64,000 bases of DNA from Alkalihalobacterium alkalinitrilicum (GCF_002019605.1 NZ_KV917368.1:2633574-2697573), one strand, 5' to 3'; shown: positions 20,786 through 30,312, counted from the first letter of the stretch. Program-made: numbers and translations. The notes: a model not told the origin generated them from the letters alone.

Positions 20786-20828
20786 CGGGATAAATCATCA
20801 CGAAACCCTGCAAACGTTCAGTATTTTT

Positions 20829-21236
20829 CTATGACAGAGTACTTATCGCAAATTGATTAAGTTTCTCCCTTATTTCAGTTGATAAAGGCTTACTTCTTTG
20901 TTGCTCAAAATCAAAGTAAACTACCGTTGCCTTTCCTTTTGCTATTAATTGACGATTTTGATTATAGATATCGTGAATTAATTGAACACTTGAATTTCCA
21001 ACCCGCTCAACATAGGTTTCAACTGTTAAAACATCCTCAAAATATCCTTGATTTACAAAGTTGCACTCCGTATGAGCTAATATAATATTCCACTCTTCTT
21101 TTACGTCACCACTTGATAGTTGCCTAAAAAACTCTACTCTCGCTTCTTCTAAGTAAATAAAATAACTGATGTTACTTATATGACCTAGTGCATCTGTTTC
21201 ACACACTCGTACCTTTACAGAATTGCTATGCTTCAT
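20829..21236 (-). CDS. Hotdog-fold acyl-CoA thioesterase (4HBT/YbgC-like)
   Basis: A 135-residue thioesterase of the 4-hydroxybenzoyl-CoA type. The catalytic aspartate segment VCETDALGHISNISYFIYLEEAR-like region is at residues about 10-33 (CETDALGHISN). The rest fits a single hotdog domain. It would hydrolyse acyl-CoA esters in the cytoplasm; the substrate is unknown. It is downstream of the 3-hydroxyacyl-CoA dehydrogenase and separated from the acyl-CoA dehydrogenase gene by the IS remnant. Confidence 0.88.
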   Translation of the reverse strand: MKHSNSVKVRVCETDALGHISNISYFIYLEEARVEFFRQLSSGDVKEEWNIILAHTECNFVNQGYFEDVLTVETYVERVGNSSVQLIHDIYNQNRQLIAKGKATVVYFDFEQQRSKPLSTEIREKLNQFAISTLS

Positions 21237-21317
21237 ACCTCTTCACCCTACCTCATATCCATGCTACGCTTCTGCCGTTGTCACATGTTCTAATTTTTCG
21301 CTCATACTATACTTATT

Positions 21318-22202
21318 TTACTTTTTACTACCCACTTGCTCGTAGTCATACCAGCCTTTGCCTGTTTTTCTTCCTAGTGTTCCAGCATTCACCTTTTCTT
21401 CAATACATTTCGCTGGCTTATCATTCAGGTCACCTGTTTCATTGTATTGTTCTTGTTGTGCAAAATAACCAACGTCAATACCTGATAAGTCCATTAATTC
21501 AAACGGTCCTAATGGGTGATTTAAGGCTTTTTTACAGATAATATCGATATCTTTATAGTCACAAACACCCTCTTCGTATAATTTGACGGCTTCCTTATTT
21601 AAGGCAAATAATAACCGGTTCGCAACAAATCCCCAAATCTCTTTTCTTAAGAGGACTGCTGTTCGATTAATTTTTTCACACACGTCCATTGCAACTTGTG
21701 CCGTCTCCTCAGATGTTTGCTCACTCATTACCACTTCTACACAATCCATAACGAGTGGCGGGAAAAAGAAATGCATATTACAAACTTTGTCTGGTCGATT
21801 GGTGACCGCTGCAATTTTAGAATTAACGATTGTTGAACTATTCGTTGCTAAAATGGCATGTGGTGGAGCTAGACGACCTAGCTTTTCAAACAAATCCAAC
21901 TTGACGTCTAATTTTTCAACAACGGCTTCAATGACAAGGTCTGCAGTCATTGTTGCTTCTTCTAAGCTAGTTGTTACCGTTAACCGCTCAAACACACGGT
22001 CAAGATTTTCTTGGGTAATCTTGCCTTTGTTGACCCATTTATTCATTTGAAACTGTAAACTTTCTTTTGCTTTTTGAAGCGCTGATTCTTGAATATCTTG
22101 TAAAGTCGTTTCAAACCCGCCTAAAGCACATAACATAGCGATTTGGTGACCCATTGAACCTGCACCAATGACAGCAACTTTTTTTACATCGTTTACATTC
22201 AT
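21318..22202 (-). CDS. 3-hydroxyacyl-CoA dehydrogenase
   Basis: NAD-dependent oxidation of 3-hydroxyacyl-CoA (or 3-hydroxybutyryl-CoA) to the 3-keto form. The 294-residue single-domain type has the Rossmann motif VIGAGSMGHQIA (about residues 10-21). The catalytic histidine segment is MHFFFPPLVMDCVEVV (about 143-158), slightly unlike the usual HFFNP. The C-terminal segment is NHPLGPFELMDLSGIDV. An 18-bp palindrome (22222-22239) sits 20 bases upstream of the ATG, so this gene is probably controlled by the adjacent TetR protein. Confidence 0.93.
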   Translation of the reverse strand: MNVNDVKKVAVIGAGSMGHQIAMLCALGGFETTLQDIQESALQKAKESLQFQMNKWVNKGKITQENLDRVFERLTVTTSLEEATMTADLVIEAVVEKLDVKLDLFEKLGRLAPPHAILATNSSTIVNSKIAAVTNRPDKVCNMHFFFPPLVMDCVEVVMSEQTSEETAQVAMDVCEKINRTAVLLRKEIWGFVANRLLFALNKEAVKLYEEGVCDYKDIDIICKKALNHPLGPFELMDLSGIDVGYFAQQEQYNETGDLNDKPAKCIEEKVNAGTLGRKTGKGWYDYEQVGSKK

Positions 22203-22221
22203 TTTTTTATTCCTCCCTATA

Positions 22222-22239
22222 ATACTAACCAGTTAGTAT
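22222..22239. promoter_or_regulatory. TetR-type operator upstream of the hydroxyacyl-CoA dehydrogenase
   Basis: ATACTAACC followed by AGTTAGTAT is an almost perfect inverted repeat (one mismatch at the centre). The same sequence, with CCGG at the centre, occurs upstream of the SDR at 23849-23864. The tetR gene lies between the two sites. Confidence 0.75.
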
Positions 22240-22270
22240 GTTTTATCGATTAAGATTTTCTCAAGTTTTT

Positions 22271-22837
22271 TCACTCTTCTTTTATACCATTTAAAATCAT
22301 ATCCATATAAATTTTAGCGACTGTTTTATCAGCTAATGGACCTTGTGGATCGAACCAGTGGTAACTCCAATTACACATTCCTAATATTCCTAAAGTTACA
22401 ATATGTGACTGTAACCCTTTACGAAATTCACCTTTTTCAATTCCATCGTCGATTAGTTTTTGTAAGTTCAATCGAAATTTATCTCGCTTTGGAAAGATTT
22501 GCGATAATGGTCCCTCAGAAAGATTTTGCATCTCACGAAAGAAAACTCTAGCGCTTTGAGCTTGAGATTCAATATTTTTGATTAACATAAAAACAATTTC
22601 ATACAACTTTTGTTCACAGGATGCGTTCTCATCCTTCATAATTTGATGTTGTTTGTCTAACAAATCATCAATGAAACTTAAATGAATTCCCAAAAGTATC
22701 TCTTCTTTACTTTTGAAGTAATAATAAAAAGTTCCTTTTGTAACACCTAGAGCATCAACAATATGTTGAATCGATGTTTCATTGAATCCTTTTTGACCAA
22801 ATAATTCAATGCTCTTTTCAAAAATCTTTTCTTTCAC
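22271..22837 (-). CDS. TetR/AcrR family transcriptional regulator
   Basis: A 188-residue repressor-type protein. The HTH is in the first 50 residues (FNETSIQHIVDALGVTKGTF, then YYYFKSKEEIL). The C-terminal ligand domain is helical and not assignable. The start is GTG at 22837 behind GAGGTGG. The neighbours are fatty-acyl-CoA enzymes, and two matching palindromes flank the gene. I infer it represses this block and responds to an acyl-CoA or related ligand. Degenerate half-sites (ATACTAAAC at 22856 and 22886) upstream of its own start would allow autoregulation. Confidence 0.92.
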   Translation of the reverse strand: MKEKIFEKSIELFGQKGFNETSIQHIVDALGVTKGTFYYYFKSKEEILLGIHLSFIDDLLDKQHQIMKDENASCEQKLYEIVFMLIKNIESQAQSARVFFREMQNLSEGPLSQIFPKRDKFRLNLQKLIDDGIEKGEFRKGLQSHIVTLGILGMCNWSYHWFDPQGPLADKTVAKIYMDMILNGIKEE

Positions 22838-22937
22838 AGGACTAACCCCACCTCATACTAAACTGTTGTTTTTTCTTTTATATCATACTAAACTTCACAC
22901 TCCTTTAACCGTACGATAATTCTTTACTTTTTCTTAT

Positions 22938-23714
22938 CTACACTACATGTGTTCCACCATCAACCACAAGAACATCGCCTGTTACGAAATTAGATGCATT
23001 TGATGCTAAAAAGACAGCAGCACCTTTCAAATCATAATCTGTGCCAAAACGATCTAATGGTGTACGTTCTTTTATCATTTTTCCACCTGTGTCCATAATT
23101 CCTTTAGACATTTTCGTTGGGAAGAACCCTGGAGCAATTGCATTAACATTGATGTTAAACTGGCCCCATTTAGCTGCTAAATCTTTTGTAAATGTGATAA
23201 CAGCCCCTTTACTCGCATGGTAACCTACCGCATCCATAATAAGAGGGTCGACGCCACCTAGTCCTGCTACAGAAGCTATATTAATGATTTTCCCAGACTG
23301 TTGCTTAATCATCTCTCTTCCTACTGCTTGTGACATGAGGAATGTTCCAGTTACATTTACATCCATCACTTTTTTCCAAGCTTCAAGTGGCATATCCACA
23401 GCAGGTGCTCCCCAAGTTGCTCCACTATTATTGATTAAAATATCAATTTTTCCGAACTCCTCGAGTGTTCCATCAACAACGTCTTGTACATCTGTTGGGT
23501 TACTAACGTCACATTGAAATGCTAACGAACGAACTCCTTTTTCTTCTATCAAGCGTCTACTGACTTCTTCACACGATTCAAGTTTACGAGAACATACAAC
23601 AACATTAGCCCCAGCTTCTGCTAATGCTTCCGCCATCTGCTCTCCTAATCCTCTACCACCACCAGTTACTATTGCTGTTTTTCCATTTAGTTTAAATAAA
23701 TCTAGTACATGCAT
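22938..23714 (-). CDS. SDR family oxidoreductase
   Basis: A 258-residue classical short-chain dehydrogenase with TGGGRGLGEQMAEALAEAGA (residues about 17-36), NNSGATWGAP (about 95-104) and catalytic YHASKGAV (about 165-172). The end, VTGDVLVVDGGTHVV, is canonical. It resembles gluconate-5-dehydrogenase/3-oxoacyl reductase-like members, but the substrate is open. It is transcribed toward tetR and has its own palindromic operator 135 bases upstream, so it likely belongs to the same regulon. Confidence 0.91.
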   Translation of the reverse strand: MHVLDLFKLNGKTAIVTGGGRGLGEQMAEALAEAGANVVVCSRKLESCEEVSRRLIEEKGVRSLAFQCDVSNPTDVQDVVDGTLEEFGKIDILINNSGATWGAPAVDMPLEAWKKVMDVNVTGTFLMSQAVGREMIKQQSGKIINIASVAGLGGVDPLIMDAVGYHASKGAVITFTKDLAAKWGQFNINVNAIAPGFFPTKMSKGIMDTGGKMIKERTPLDRFGTDYDLKGAAVFLASNASNFVTGDVLVVDGGTHVV

Positions 23715-23848
23715 TGTTATCCCTCCACTTTTTTTGTAAGCCCTTACAATTTTTTTAGAAAGAGTTTGGTGTGTTCGTAATACAGATCTACTCTAGTCTC
23801 TTGTTAAGCTAGTGTTTGTCATCCTAATCTGTGTATTCTTCTCTTCCT

Positions 23849-23864
23849 TACTAACCGGTTAGTA
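23849..23864. promoter_or_regulatory. TetR-type operator upstream of the SDR gene
   Basis: TACTAACCGGTTAGTA is a perfect 16-bp palindrome matching the site at 22222-22239. On the minus strand a TTGCAA lies 8 bases before it, so the operator would occupy the spacer of a possible promoter. The remaining 23715-24015 gap shows no gene. Confidence 0.8.
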
Positions 23865-24015
23865 TGTTTTTGCAAAAAATATATTACTACCCGATAAGGC
23901 TTATTCATGTTTTATATTAGACTATGTTTTCAGAATATTCAAGGATTTTTTAATTAAACAATGAAGTTGTCATGCTTGTTTCCTCTTGTCCATATGATGT
24001 ATAAGAGGTGATTTT

Positions 24016-24957
24016 ATGACTCATAAAGAGTTATTTACATTATTTATTGTTTTTATCGCCTTATTTTTATTTGGCATGACCATTATGAGAGCAGGCCTTC
24101 ATAATTTAGCGGGCGATCGATTTAAACATATATTAGAAAGGATGACAAACACACCTTGGAAAGGGCTGCTGTTAGGGGCTGGGATCACGGCAATTCTTCA
24201 AAGTAGTAGTGCGGTTATGATTATGACAGTTGGACTTGTTGCAGCAGGTATTCTTACATTTAAACAGTCGATAGGAATTATACTCGGGACAAATATCGGT
24301 ACAACGATTACACTTGAAATTCTAGCTTTTGATCTTTCTAAATTTATTATGCCATTATTACTAATTGGTGTTTTCTTACTGTTTTTAAGAAGTCAAATTT
24401 CTTACTTTATAGGTTGCATCTCTTTTGGATTGGGTTGTATTTTTGTTGCGATGCACGGTTTAGAAGGGCTTGCATATCCAATATCTTCGCTACCTTTTGC
24501 TCACTCATTTTTTACTTGGACAAATAACAGTGAATTGTTTGGTATTGGCCTAGGAACCGTATTCTCAGCTATTATTCAATCTAGTACAGCAACTACAGCT
24601 ATTGCGATGGGATTTATGAACGATGAAATCTTTGGTTTACCGTCTGGGATTGCGATTATGCTAGGAGCTAATATTGGTACGTGTTTTAGTGCTTTCTTAG
24701 CAAGTTTAGGCGCGAAGCAATCCGCTAGATTAGTTGCTTTTGCTCACATTTGGCTAAACTTATTAGGCGTTACTTTATTTTATCCTTTGATTGGATGGCT
24801 AAGTGAAATAGCTAGTTCTTTAACTCATTTACCAAGTTTGCAACTTGCTCATGCAAGTACTATTTTTAACATTATTTCGTCCCTCATACTGCTTCCATTT
24901 GTTCATTGGTATGCTAAATTCATTATTTTTGTTCACGGAAAAACGGGTAATTCTTAA
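24016..24957 (+). CDS. yqeW: Na+/phosphate cotransporter family protein (YqeW-like)
   Basis: A 313-residue NptA/SLC34-type membrane protein with the diagnostic internal duplication: QSSSAVMIMTVG (about residues 61-72) and QSSTATTAIAMG (about 190-201). Each repeat is followed by a GTNIGTT or GANIGTC turn. About eight hydrophobic helices. It lacks the C-terminal PhoU-like domain of longer relatives. The position next to mtaB/rpsU genes matches B. subtilis yqeW. It is one of the few plus-strand genes here. Its stop codon lies inside a bidirectional terminator hairpin. Confidence 0.9.
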   Translation: MTHKELFTLFIVFIALFLFGMTIMRAGLHNLAGDRFKHILERMTNTPWKGLLLGAGITAILQSSSAVMIMTVGLVAAGILTFKQSIGIILGTNIGTTITLEILAFDLSKFIMPLLLIGVFLLFLRSQISYFIGCISFGLGCIFVAMHGLEGLAYPISSLPFAHSFFTWTNNSELFGIGLGTVFSAIIQSSTATTAIAMGFMNDEIFGLPSGIAIMLGANIGTCFSAFLASLGAKQSARLVAFAHIWLNLLGVTLFYPLIGWLSEIASSLTHLPSLQLAHASTIFNIISSLILLPFVHWYAKFIIFVHGKTGNS

Positions 24958-24988
24958 GTAGGTTATGCACCTACTTTTGAATTACCCG
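24944..24988. terminator. Bidirectional terminator between yqeW and deoC
   Basis: CGGGTAATTC (24944-24953) pairs with GAATTACCCG (24979-24988), and AAGTAGGT (24956-24963) with ACCTACTT (24969-24976), giving a long two-part stem. On the minus strand TTTTT follows it. The left arm overlaps the last codons and stop of yqeW. Confidence 0.85.
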
Positions 24989-25002
24989 CTTGCTTATTAC
25001 GA

Positions 25003-25677
25003 TTAATAATCTGATTGGGATTGCCCACCGTTCACGATGGCAATTCCTGCACTCGCTCCAATACGAGTAGCACCGACTTCAATCATTGCCAATGCGCCTT
25101 CTCGGTCTCTAACACCACCTGAAGCTTTAACACCGAGATTGGGCCCAACTGTCTTTCTCATCAGCTCAATATCATCAATGGTTGCTCCACCTGTAGAAAA
25201 TCCAGTCGACGTTTTAACAAAATCTGCACCCGCTTGTACCGATAGCTTACAAGCCCGCACTTTTTCTTCATCAGTTAATAAACTCGTTTCAATGATAACC
25301 TTTGTTAACGCCTTTCCTTTCGCAGCTTCAACAACAGCCTTAATATCTGCTTCAACGAGCTGGTCATTGTTTACCTTTAATGCTCCAATGTTAATGACCA
25401 TATCTACCTCTGTTGCGCCTTCTTCAATCGCTTTTATGGTTTCAAATGCTTTTACTTCAGAAGTGTTTGCTCCTAAAGGAAAGCCGATCACCGTACATAC
25501 TTTTACTTCTGGTGTATCCTTTAATTGTTCATATGCTGTTTTTACCCAGGTTGGATTGACACAAACTGATGCAAACTTGTATTCTTTCGCCTCTGCACAT
25601 AGTTGAACAATTTGGTCATTCGTTGCTTCTGCTTTAAGTAATGTATGGTCAATCATTTTAGCGATATTGTCACTCAT
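25003..25677 (-). CDS. deoC: Deoxyribose-phosphate aldolase
   Basis: Class I aldolase that splits 2-deoxyribose-5-phosphate into glyceraldehyde-3-phosphate and acetaldehyde in deoxynucleoside catabolism. The 224-residue protein has the Schiff-base lysine segment [15 protein letters not shown] and the second lysine in [20 protein letters not shown] near the N-terminus is also typical. Full length. It stands alone here, without pyrimidine phosphorylase or cdd neighbours. Confidence 0.97.
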   Translation of the reverse strand: MSDNIAKMIDHTLLKAEATNDQIVQLCAEAKEYKFASVCVNPTWVKTAYEQLKDTPEVKVCTVIGFPLGANTSEVKAFETIKAIEEGATEVDMVINIGALKVNNDQLVEADIKAVVEAAKGKALTKVIIETSLLTDEEKVRACKLSVQAGADFVKTSTGFSTGGATIDDIELMRKTVGPNLGVKASGGVRDREGALAMIEVGATRIGASAGIAIVNGGQSQSDY

Positions 25678-25805
25678 ATGTATTTCCTCACTCTCAAAAA
25701 AAGATGTACGTACCGTTTCATCCTAGCACAAGCTAATTCAATTGTGCAAGAATCGAATTAGGGTTATACCAATGATCAAATGCTAGCCTTTTCCTAAAAT
25801 ATAAA

Positions 25806-25923
25806 TAAAAGAGACTTCCTCATAAAGTGTCAGTGCATCCCGTATTACAAGCTATAGTATACCGATCTGATCGTTACTATATTCACATTAGGTGCTTTGA
25901 ACTTTTTATGAGTAGCCTCTTTA
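25806..25923. repeat. MITE-like palindromic element, copy B
   Basis: Flanked by TA on both sides. The left end AAAGAGACTTCCTCATAAAG (25808-25827) is an imperfect inverted copy of the right end ACTTTTTATGAGTAGCCTC-TTT (to 25922). The centre TATAGTA...CGATC-T-GATCG...TACTATA is itself palindromic. The right end closely matches copy E at 55640-55651. The element ends 4 bases before the mtaB stop codon and may serve as its terminator. Confidence 0.65.
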
Positions 25924-25927
25924 ACGA

Positions 25928-27274
25928 TTATCCATTGACGACAATTTGATGGTCGTTTTCTACAATGCGGACAAACTCCCCTTCATTGTATGGATAACCC
26001 GCTTTTGTAATTTTTACTTTTACAATTTCCCCAATCATACTTTCTGTTGCTGAGAATTTCACTTTTAGATAATTATCTGAATAACCGATATAGTGACCGT
26101 TCTCTTGTGCTTCCTTATCAATCTCTTCAGGAATGACTTCTAGCACTTCTCCTTCGAATTGGGATGCATATTCTTTCGCCAACTGATTAGAGAGCTCAAT
26201 TAAGCGATGAACTCGTTCATTTTTCACTTCTTCATCAACTTGATCTTCCATTCGAGCAGCAGGTGTCCCTGTACGCTTTGAATAAGGGAAGACATGTAAC
26301 TCAGAAAATTGATGTTTTGTGATAAAATCGTATGTTTCCTGAAACTCTTCTGCTGTTTCACCTGGAAAACCAACAATCACATCAGATGTAACAGCTAACC
26401 CTGGTAATACTTCTTTCAAACGATCTAAACGTTCTCCAAAAAACTCCATCGTATATTTACGTCGCATTCTCTTTAAAACACTATTAGAGCCCGATTGAAG
26501 CGGGATATGAAGGTGTCGAACCACTTTTGTGGAACGATTAATTACAGCAATGACTTCATCAGTGATTTGACTCGCTTCAATTGATGAAATCCGAATACGC
26601 TTCAATCCTTCTACCTTTTCGAGGTCCTCAAGTAAGCGTGCGAGGCTATAATTTTTTAAATCTTCACCATATCCACCCGTATGAATCCCAGTTAAAACAA
26701 TTTCTTTGTATCCTGCGTTCACTAATTGTGTCGCTTGTTTAATGACTTCCTCTGGGTTACGGGAGCGCATTAATCCTCGCGCCCAAGGAATAATACAAAA
26801 TGTACAGAAGTTATTACATCCTTCTTGAATTTTTAAAGATGCCCGAGTCCGATCTGTAAATGCAGGAACATCTAACTCTTCATACACTCTCGTTTTCATG
26901 ATGTTACTTACACCATTAATTGGTTCACGTTCTTTTTTATACTGTTCAATGTACATCAGCATCTTCGTACGATCTTGTGTACCTACGACGATATCAACAC
27001 CTGGTATCGCCATAATTTCTGCTGGAGATGTTTGAGCATAACAACCCGTTACACAAATGACGGCATCGGGATTTTTTCGAATCGCACGGCGGATGACTTG
27101 TCGGCTTTTTTTATCTCCAGTATTTGTCACTGTACATGTATTAATAACATAAACATCAGCTGTTTTTTCAAAGTCTACCTTATCATAGCCATCAGCTTTA
27201 AATAGTTGCCAGATCGCTTCCGTTTCATAATGGTTTACTTTACAACCTAATGTTTGAAATGCAACTGTAGGCAT
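25928..27274 (-). CDS. mtaB: tRNA t6A37 methylthiotransferase MtaB
   Basis: Radical-SAM enzyme converting t6A to ms2t6A at position 37 of ANN-decoding tRNAs. The 448-residue protein has the N-terminal UPF0004 cysteines (TLGCKVN, NTCTVTN, VTGCYAQ), the radical SAM motif CNNFCTFCIIPWARG (about residue 148), and a C-terminal TRAM domain. The ATG at 27274 is preferred over the GTG at 27283, since that GTG is part of the GAGGTG ribosome binding site. It is followed immediately by MITE copy B and preceded by rsmE. Confidence 0.96.
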   Translation of the reverse strand: MPTVAFQTLGCKVNHYETEAIWQLFKADGYDKVDFEKTADVYVINTCTVTNTGDKKSRQVIRRAIRKNPDAVICVTGCYAQTSPAEIMAIPGVDIVVGTQDRTKMLMYIEQYKKEREPINGVSNIMKTRVYEELDVPAFTDRTRASLKIQEGCNNFCTFCIIPWARGLMRSRNPEEVIKQATQLVNAGYKEIVLTGIHTGGYGEDLKNYSLARLLEDLEKVEGLKRIRISSIEASQITDEVIAVINRSTKVVRHLHIPLQSGSNSVLKRMRRKYTMEFFGERLDRLKEVLPGLAVTSDVIVGFPGETAEEFQETYDFITKHQFSELHVFPYSKRTGTPAARMEDQVDEEVKNERVHRLIELSNQLAKEYASQFEGEVLEVIPEEIDKEAQENGHYIGYSDNYLKVKFSATESMIGEIVKVKITKAGYPYNEGEFVRIVENDHQIVVNG

Positions 27275-27279
27275 TCTTT

Positions 27280-28032
27280 TCACCTCTCTAACTCAAAATA
27301 ATAAGATATAGCCGATAGAATGTACATAGGTGCAGTTTCCGCTCGTAATATTCTTGGACCAAGGCTACAAGGAATAAATCCTGCTCCTGTCAGTTTCTTC
27401 GCTTCTGCAGCTGAAAAGCCACCTTCAGGTCCAACTAGGAAAAGAAGAGAAACCCCGTTCTTCGCTTCTGCCAAAACATTGGCTAGCTTTTTATGTTGAC
27501 CAGACTTACCTTCTTCTTCGTAGGCAAACAGCACATAATCAAATTCCTTTTTTCGAGCAATTAATTGATCTATGCTATGGAGACTATCAATCGATGGGAT
27601 CCTGCTTCTATGAGACTGTTCAGCTGCTTCTTTGGCAATTTTACTTAGACGTTCGAGACGCTTATCTTCCTTTTTTCCATCCCATTTCACGATAGACCTG
27701 TCACCTTGAACAGGAATAAACTGAGCTGCACCGAGCTCAGTTCCTTTTTGTATAACATAATCAAGCTTATCTCCTTTTGGGAGAGCTTGAGCAATTGTAA
27801 CAAAGACAGGGAGTTCACTATCACTCGGAAGATCTTCAACAATTAATGCGACAATTTGATCATCTTCAAAACGATCAATCTCACATAAACAAACGCGATC
27901 CGCATTATTACTGCAAATAATCTGATCGCCCTCAGTCATACGCATTACACGTGTTATATGTTTTACATCTTCACCGTGAATTAGAACCATATGATCATTC
28001 ATTTGTTCTTTTGCAACAAAATATCTTTGCAT
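27280..28032 (-). CDS. rsmE: 16S rRNA m3U1498 methyltransferase RsmE
   Basis: SPOUT-class methyltransferase, 250 residues. Family segments are MQRYFVA at the start and KGDKLDYVIQKGTELGA. SAM-binding knot motifs are LFLVGPEGGFSAAEA and SLGPRILRAETAP. It sits in the conserved prmA-rsmE-mtaB order and ends 5 bases before the mtaB start. Confidence 0.96.
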   Translation of the reverse strand: MQRYFVAKEQMNDHMVLIHGEDVKHITRVMRMTEGDQIICSNNADRVCLCEIDRFEDDQIVALIVEDLPSDSELPVFVTIAQALPKGDKLDYVIQKGTELGAAQFIPVQGDRSIVKWDGKKEDKRLERLSKIAKEAAEQSHRSRIPSIDSLHSIDQLIARKKEFDYVLFAYEEEGKSGQHKKLANVLAEAKNGVSLLFLVGPEGGFSAAEAKKLTGAGFIPCSLGPRILRAETAPMYILSAISYYFELER

Positions 28033-28100
28033 AACGTTTCCACCTAATTAACACTTCTAGTATGTTTCCAAAAGTAAACTCTACTACAATAGTGTTTATT

Positions 28101-29039
28101 TTACACTCTTTTTGCTATAATAGCTACCCAATCTTCCATCTCTGTTATTTCCTCAATTTCAAATCCATGGGAAAGAAGTGCTTCTTTTACTTCTGATTTC
28201 TTTCGTTGAATAATACCAGAAGTAATAAACTTACCACCTGGTTTAAGTACCCTTGCCGCATCTTGAACAAAGCGAACGATAATTTCTGCTAAAATATTAG
28301 CAACAATTACGTTATATTCACCATCAATTCCTTCGATTAAGTTATTCCGACGAACCGACACAACATCATCTACATTATTGATTTGCGTATTCAATTTGGC
28401 ACTCTCAACCGCTACTTCATCAAGGTCTAAGGCAATGACTTGACCTGCACCAAGCTTTGCGGCAGCGATACTTAATACTCCTGTCCCCGTTCCAACATCA
28501 ATAACCATGTCACCCTTTTGAATCACTTTTTCTAGTGCTTGAACACAGAGTACGGTTGTTGGATGTGTCCCTGTTCCAAATGCCATTCCTGGGTCTAGTT
28601 CAATGACACATTCATCTTCACTTATAGGTTTATATTCTTCCCATGTAGGACTAATCGTAATCGTGTTAGAAATTTTCACTGGCTTATAATACTTCTTCCA
28701 TGCTGTAGCCCAGTCCTCTTCCTTCACTTCATGTAACGCTACTTTGTTATATCCTAAATCGATGTCATATAAAAGTAATCCGTTAATCGCTTCTTTCACT
28801 TCTTCCACTGTTTCTGCTAGAAAACTATTGACTGGGAAATATGCTTTAACGATAACACCCTCTTCTGGATAATCATCAGGAGAGAGTTGGTAGATTTCAC
28901 CAAGATGGACTCCCCAATCTTTAATTAAATCATGAGGATCTTCAATTACTACTCCACTAGCTCCAGCTTCATGCAGGATATTACTGACTGGTTCAACCGC
29001 TTCTTGTGTCGTATGAATACTAAACTCTGTCCATTTCAA
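28101..29039 (-). CDS. prmA: Ribosomal protein L11 methyltransferase PrmA
   Basis: Trimethylates ribosomal protein L11. The 312-residue protein has an N-terminal L11-recognition domain ([19 protein letters not shown]) and a Rossmann methyltransferase domain with [28 protein letters not shown] follows. I set the start at TTG 29039, giving [11 protein letters not shown] as in B. subtilis, with GGAG nine bases upstream. The ATG at 29054 lacks a ribosome binding site. It lies 26 bases downstream of dnaJ. Confidence 0.95.
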   Translation of the reverse strand: MKWTEFSIHTTQEAVEPVSNILHEAGASGVVIEDPHDLIKDWGVHLGEIYQLSPDDYPEEGVIVKAYFPVNSFLAETVEEVKEAINGLLLYDIDLGYNKVALHEVKEEDWATAWKKYYKPVKISNTITISPTWEEYKPISEDECVIELDPGMAFGTGTHPTTVLCVQALEKVIQKGDMVIDVGTGTGVLSIAAAKLGAGQVIALDLDEVAVESAKLNTQINNVDDVVSVRRNNLIEGIDGEYNVIVANILAEIIVRFVQDAARVLKPGGKFITSGIIQRKKSEVKEALLSHGFEIEEITEMEDWVAIIAKRV

Positions 29040-29065
29040 TACTACCAACTCCATCCAATATCTAA

Positions 29066-30184
29066 TTAATCACCTTTAAACGCACGCTTTACTTTTGCAA
29101 AGAAGTTATCATGTTGCTCATCGACTTCAGTTCCACTTGATTTACCAAATTCACGTAACAAATCTTTTTGTTTATCCGATAAGTTCTTCGGTGTAATTAC
29201 TTTCACTTTTACGTGTTGATCACCTTTACCACGACCGTGAATATTTGGAACACCTTTACCACGTAATCGGAAACTTGAACTTGTTTGCGTACCTGCAGGA
29301 ATTTTCAGTTTGACTTTACCTTCTAATGTTGGGACTTCAATCTCATCTCCAAGGGCCGCTTGCACAAATGTGATTGGCATATCGCAGTAAATATCATCAC
29401 CCGAACGATTAAAGAACTCGTGTGGCTTAACGTTAAACACAATATATAAATCCCCTGGAGGACCACCATTTACGCCAGCTTCACCTTGACCTGTATGACG
29501 AATTTGTTGACCATGATCAATACCTGCTGGAATGCGAACTTTCAACTTTTTACGCTTATTTACAGTTCCGTCTCCACCACAGGTTGAACATTTTTCTTTA
29601 ATGAATTTTCCAGTACCGCTACAGTGGTTACAGACGCGACGGTTGACAATACGTCCAAATGGTGTGTTTTGTTCAACGTTTAGCTGACCATTACCTCCAC
29701 AATGCGAACATGTTTCTGGTTTCGTTCCTGGCTTAGCCCCTGATCCTGTACATGTTGAACACGTTTCTTCACGCGGAATTTCAATTTCTGTTTCTTTTCC
29801 GAAAACGGCTTCTTTAAAATCAATCGTCATCGTATATTGAAGATCAGCACCTTGCCTTGGAGCGTTTGGATTTCTACGTCCACCACCACCTCCAAAAAAC
29901 ATATCGAAAATATCCCCAAAACCACCGCCAAAGTCACCTGCACCACCGCCACCAAAGCCTTGGTTCGGATCCGTATGCCCAAATTGATCGTAGTGAGCTC
30001 TTTTTTGTGAATCACTTAGCGTATCATAAGCAGACTTAACCTCTTTAAATTTTTCCTCTGCATCTGCGGCTTTATTGACGTCTGGATGATATTTACGCGC
30101 TAGTTTTCGGTAAGCTTTCTTTATTTCATCTTCTGAAGCGCTTTTACTTACACCAAGCACTTCATAAAAATCTCGCTTGCTCAT
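29066..30184 (-). CDS. dnaJ: Chaperone DnaJ
   Basis: Hsp40 co-chaperone that stimulates DnaK ATPase and binds unfolded clients. The 372-residue protein has the J domain with HPD (about residues 33-35) and a Gly/Phe-rich region rich in GGG. Four CxxCxGxG zinc repeats follow ([32 protein letters not shown]), then the substrate-binding C-terminus. The start at [11 protein letters not shown] (30184) follows GGGAGTGGAT. It is downstream of dnaK, separated by a hairpin that may lower its expression. Confidence 0.98.
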   Translation of the reverse strand: MSKRDFYEVLGVSKSASEDEIKKAYRKLARKYHPDVNKAADAEEKFKEVKSAYDTLSDSQKRAHYDQFGHTDPNQGFGGGGAGDFGGGFGDIFDMFFGGGGGRRNPNAPRQGADLQYTMTIDFKEAVFGKETEIEIPREETCSTCTGSGAKPGTKPETCSHCGGNGQLNVEQNTPFGRIVNRRVCNHCSGTGKFIKEKCSTCGGDGTVNKRKKLKVRIPAGIDHGQQIRHTGQGEAGVNGGPPGDLYIVFNVKPHEFFNRSGDDIYCDMPITFVQAALGDEIEVPTLEGKVKLKIPAGTQTSSSFRLRGKGVPNIHGRGKGDQHVKVKVITPKNLSDKQKDLLREFGKSSGTEVDEQHDNFFAKVKRAFKGD

Positions 30185-30312
30185 CCTATCCACTCCCGAT
30201 TTTTTTACATAACAGTAATCATACCATAATAGATGTCGTTCAAAAAGGCTGAGAAAAATACTAACGACAATATTTCTCTTGTACTTTTCGAGTTACTATC
30301 CCTTATTAGATG

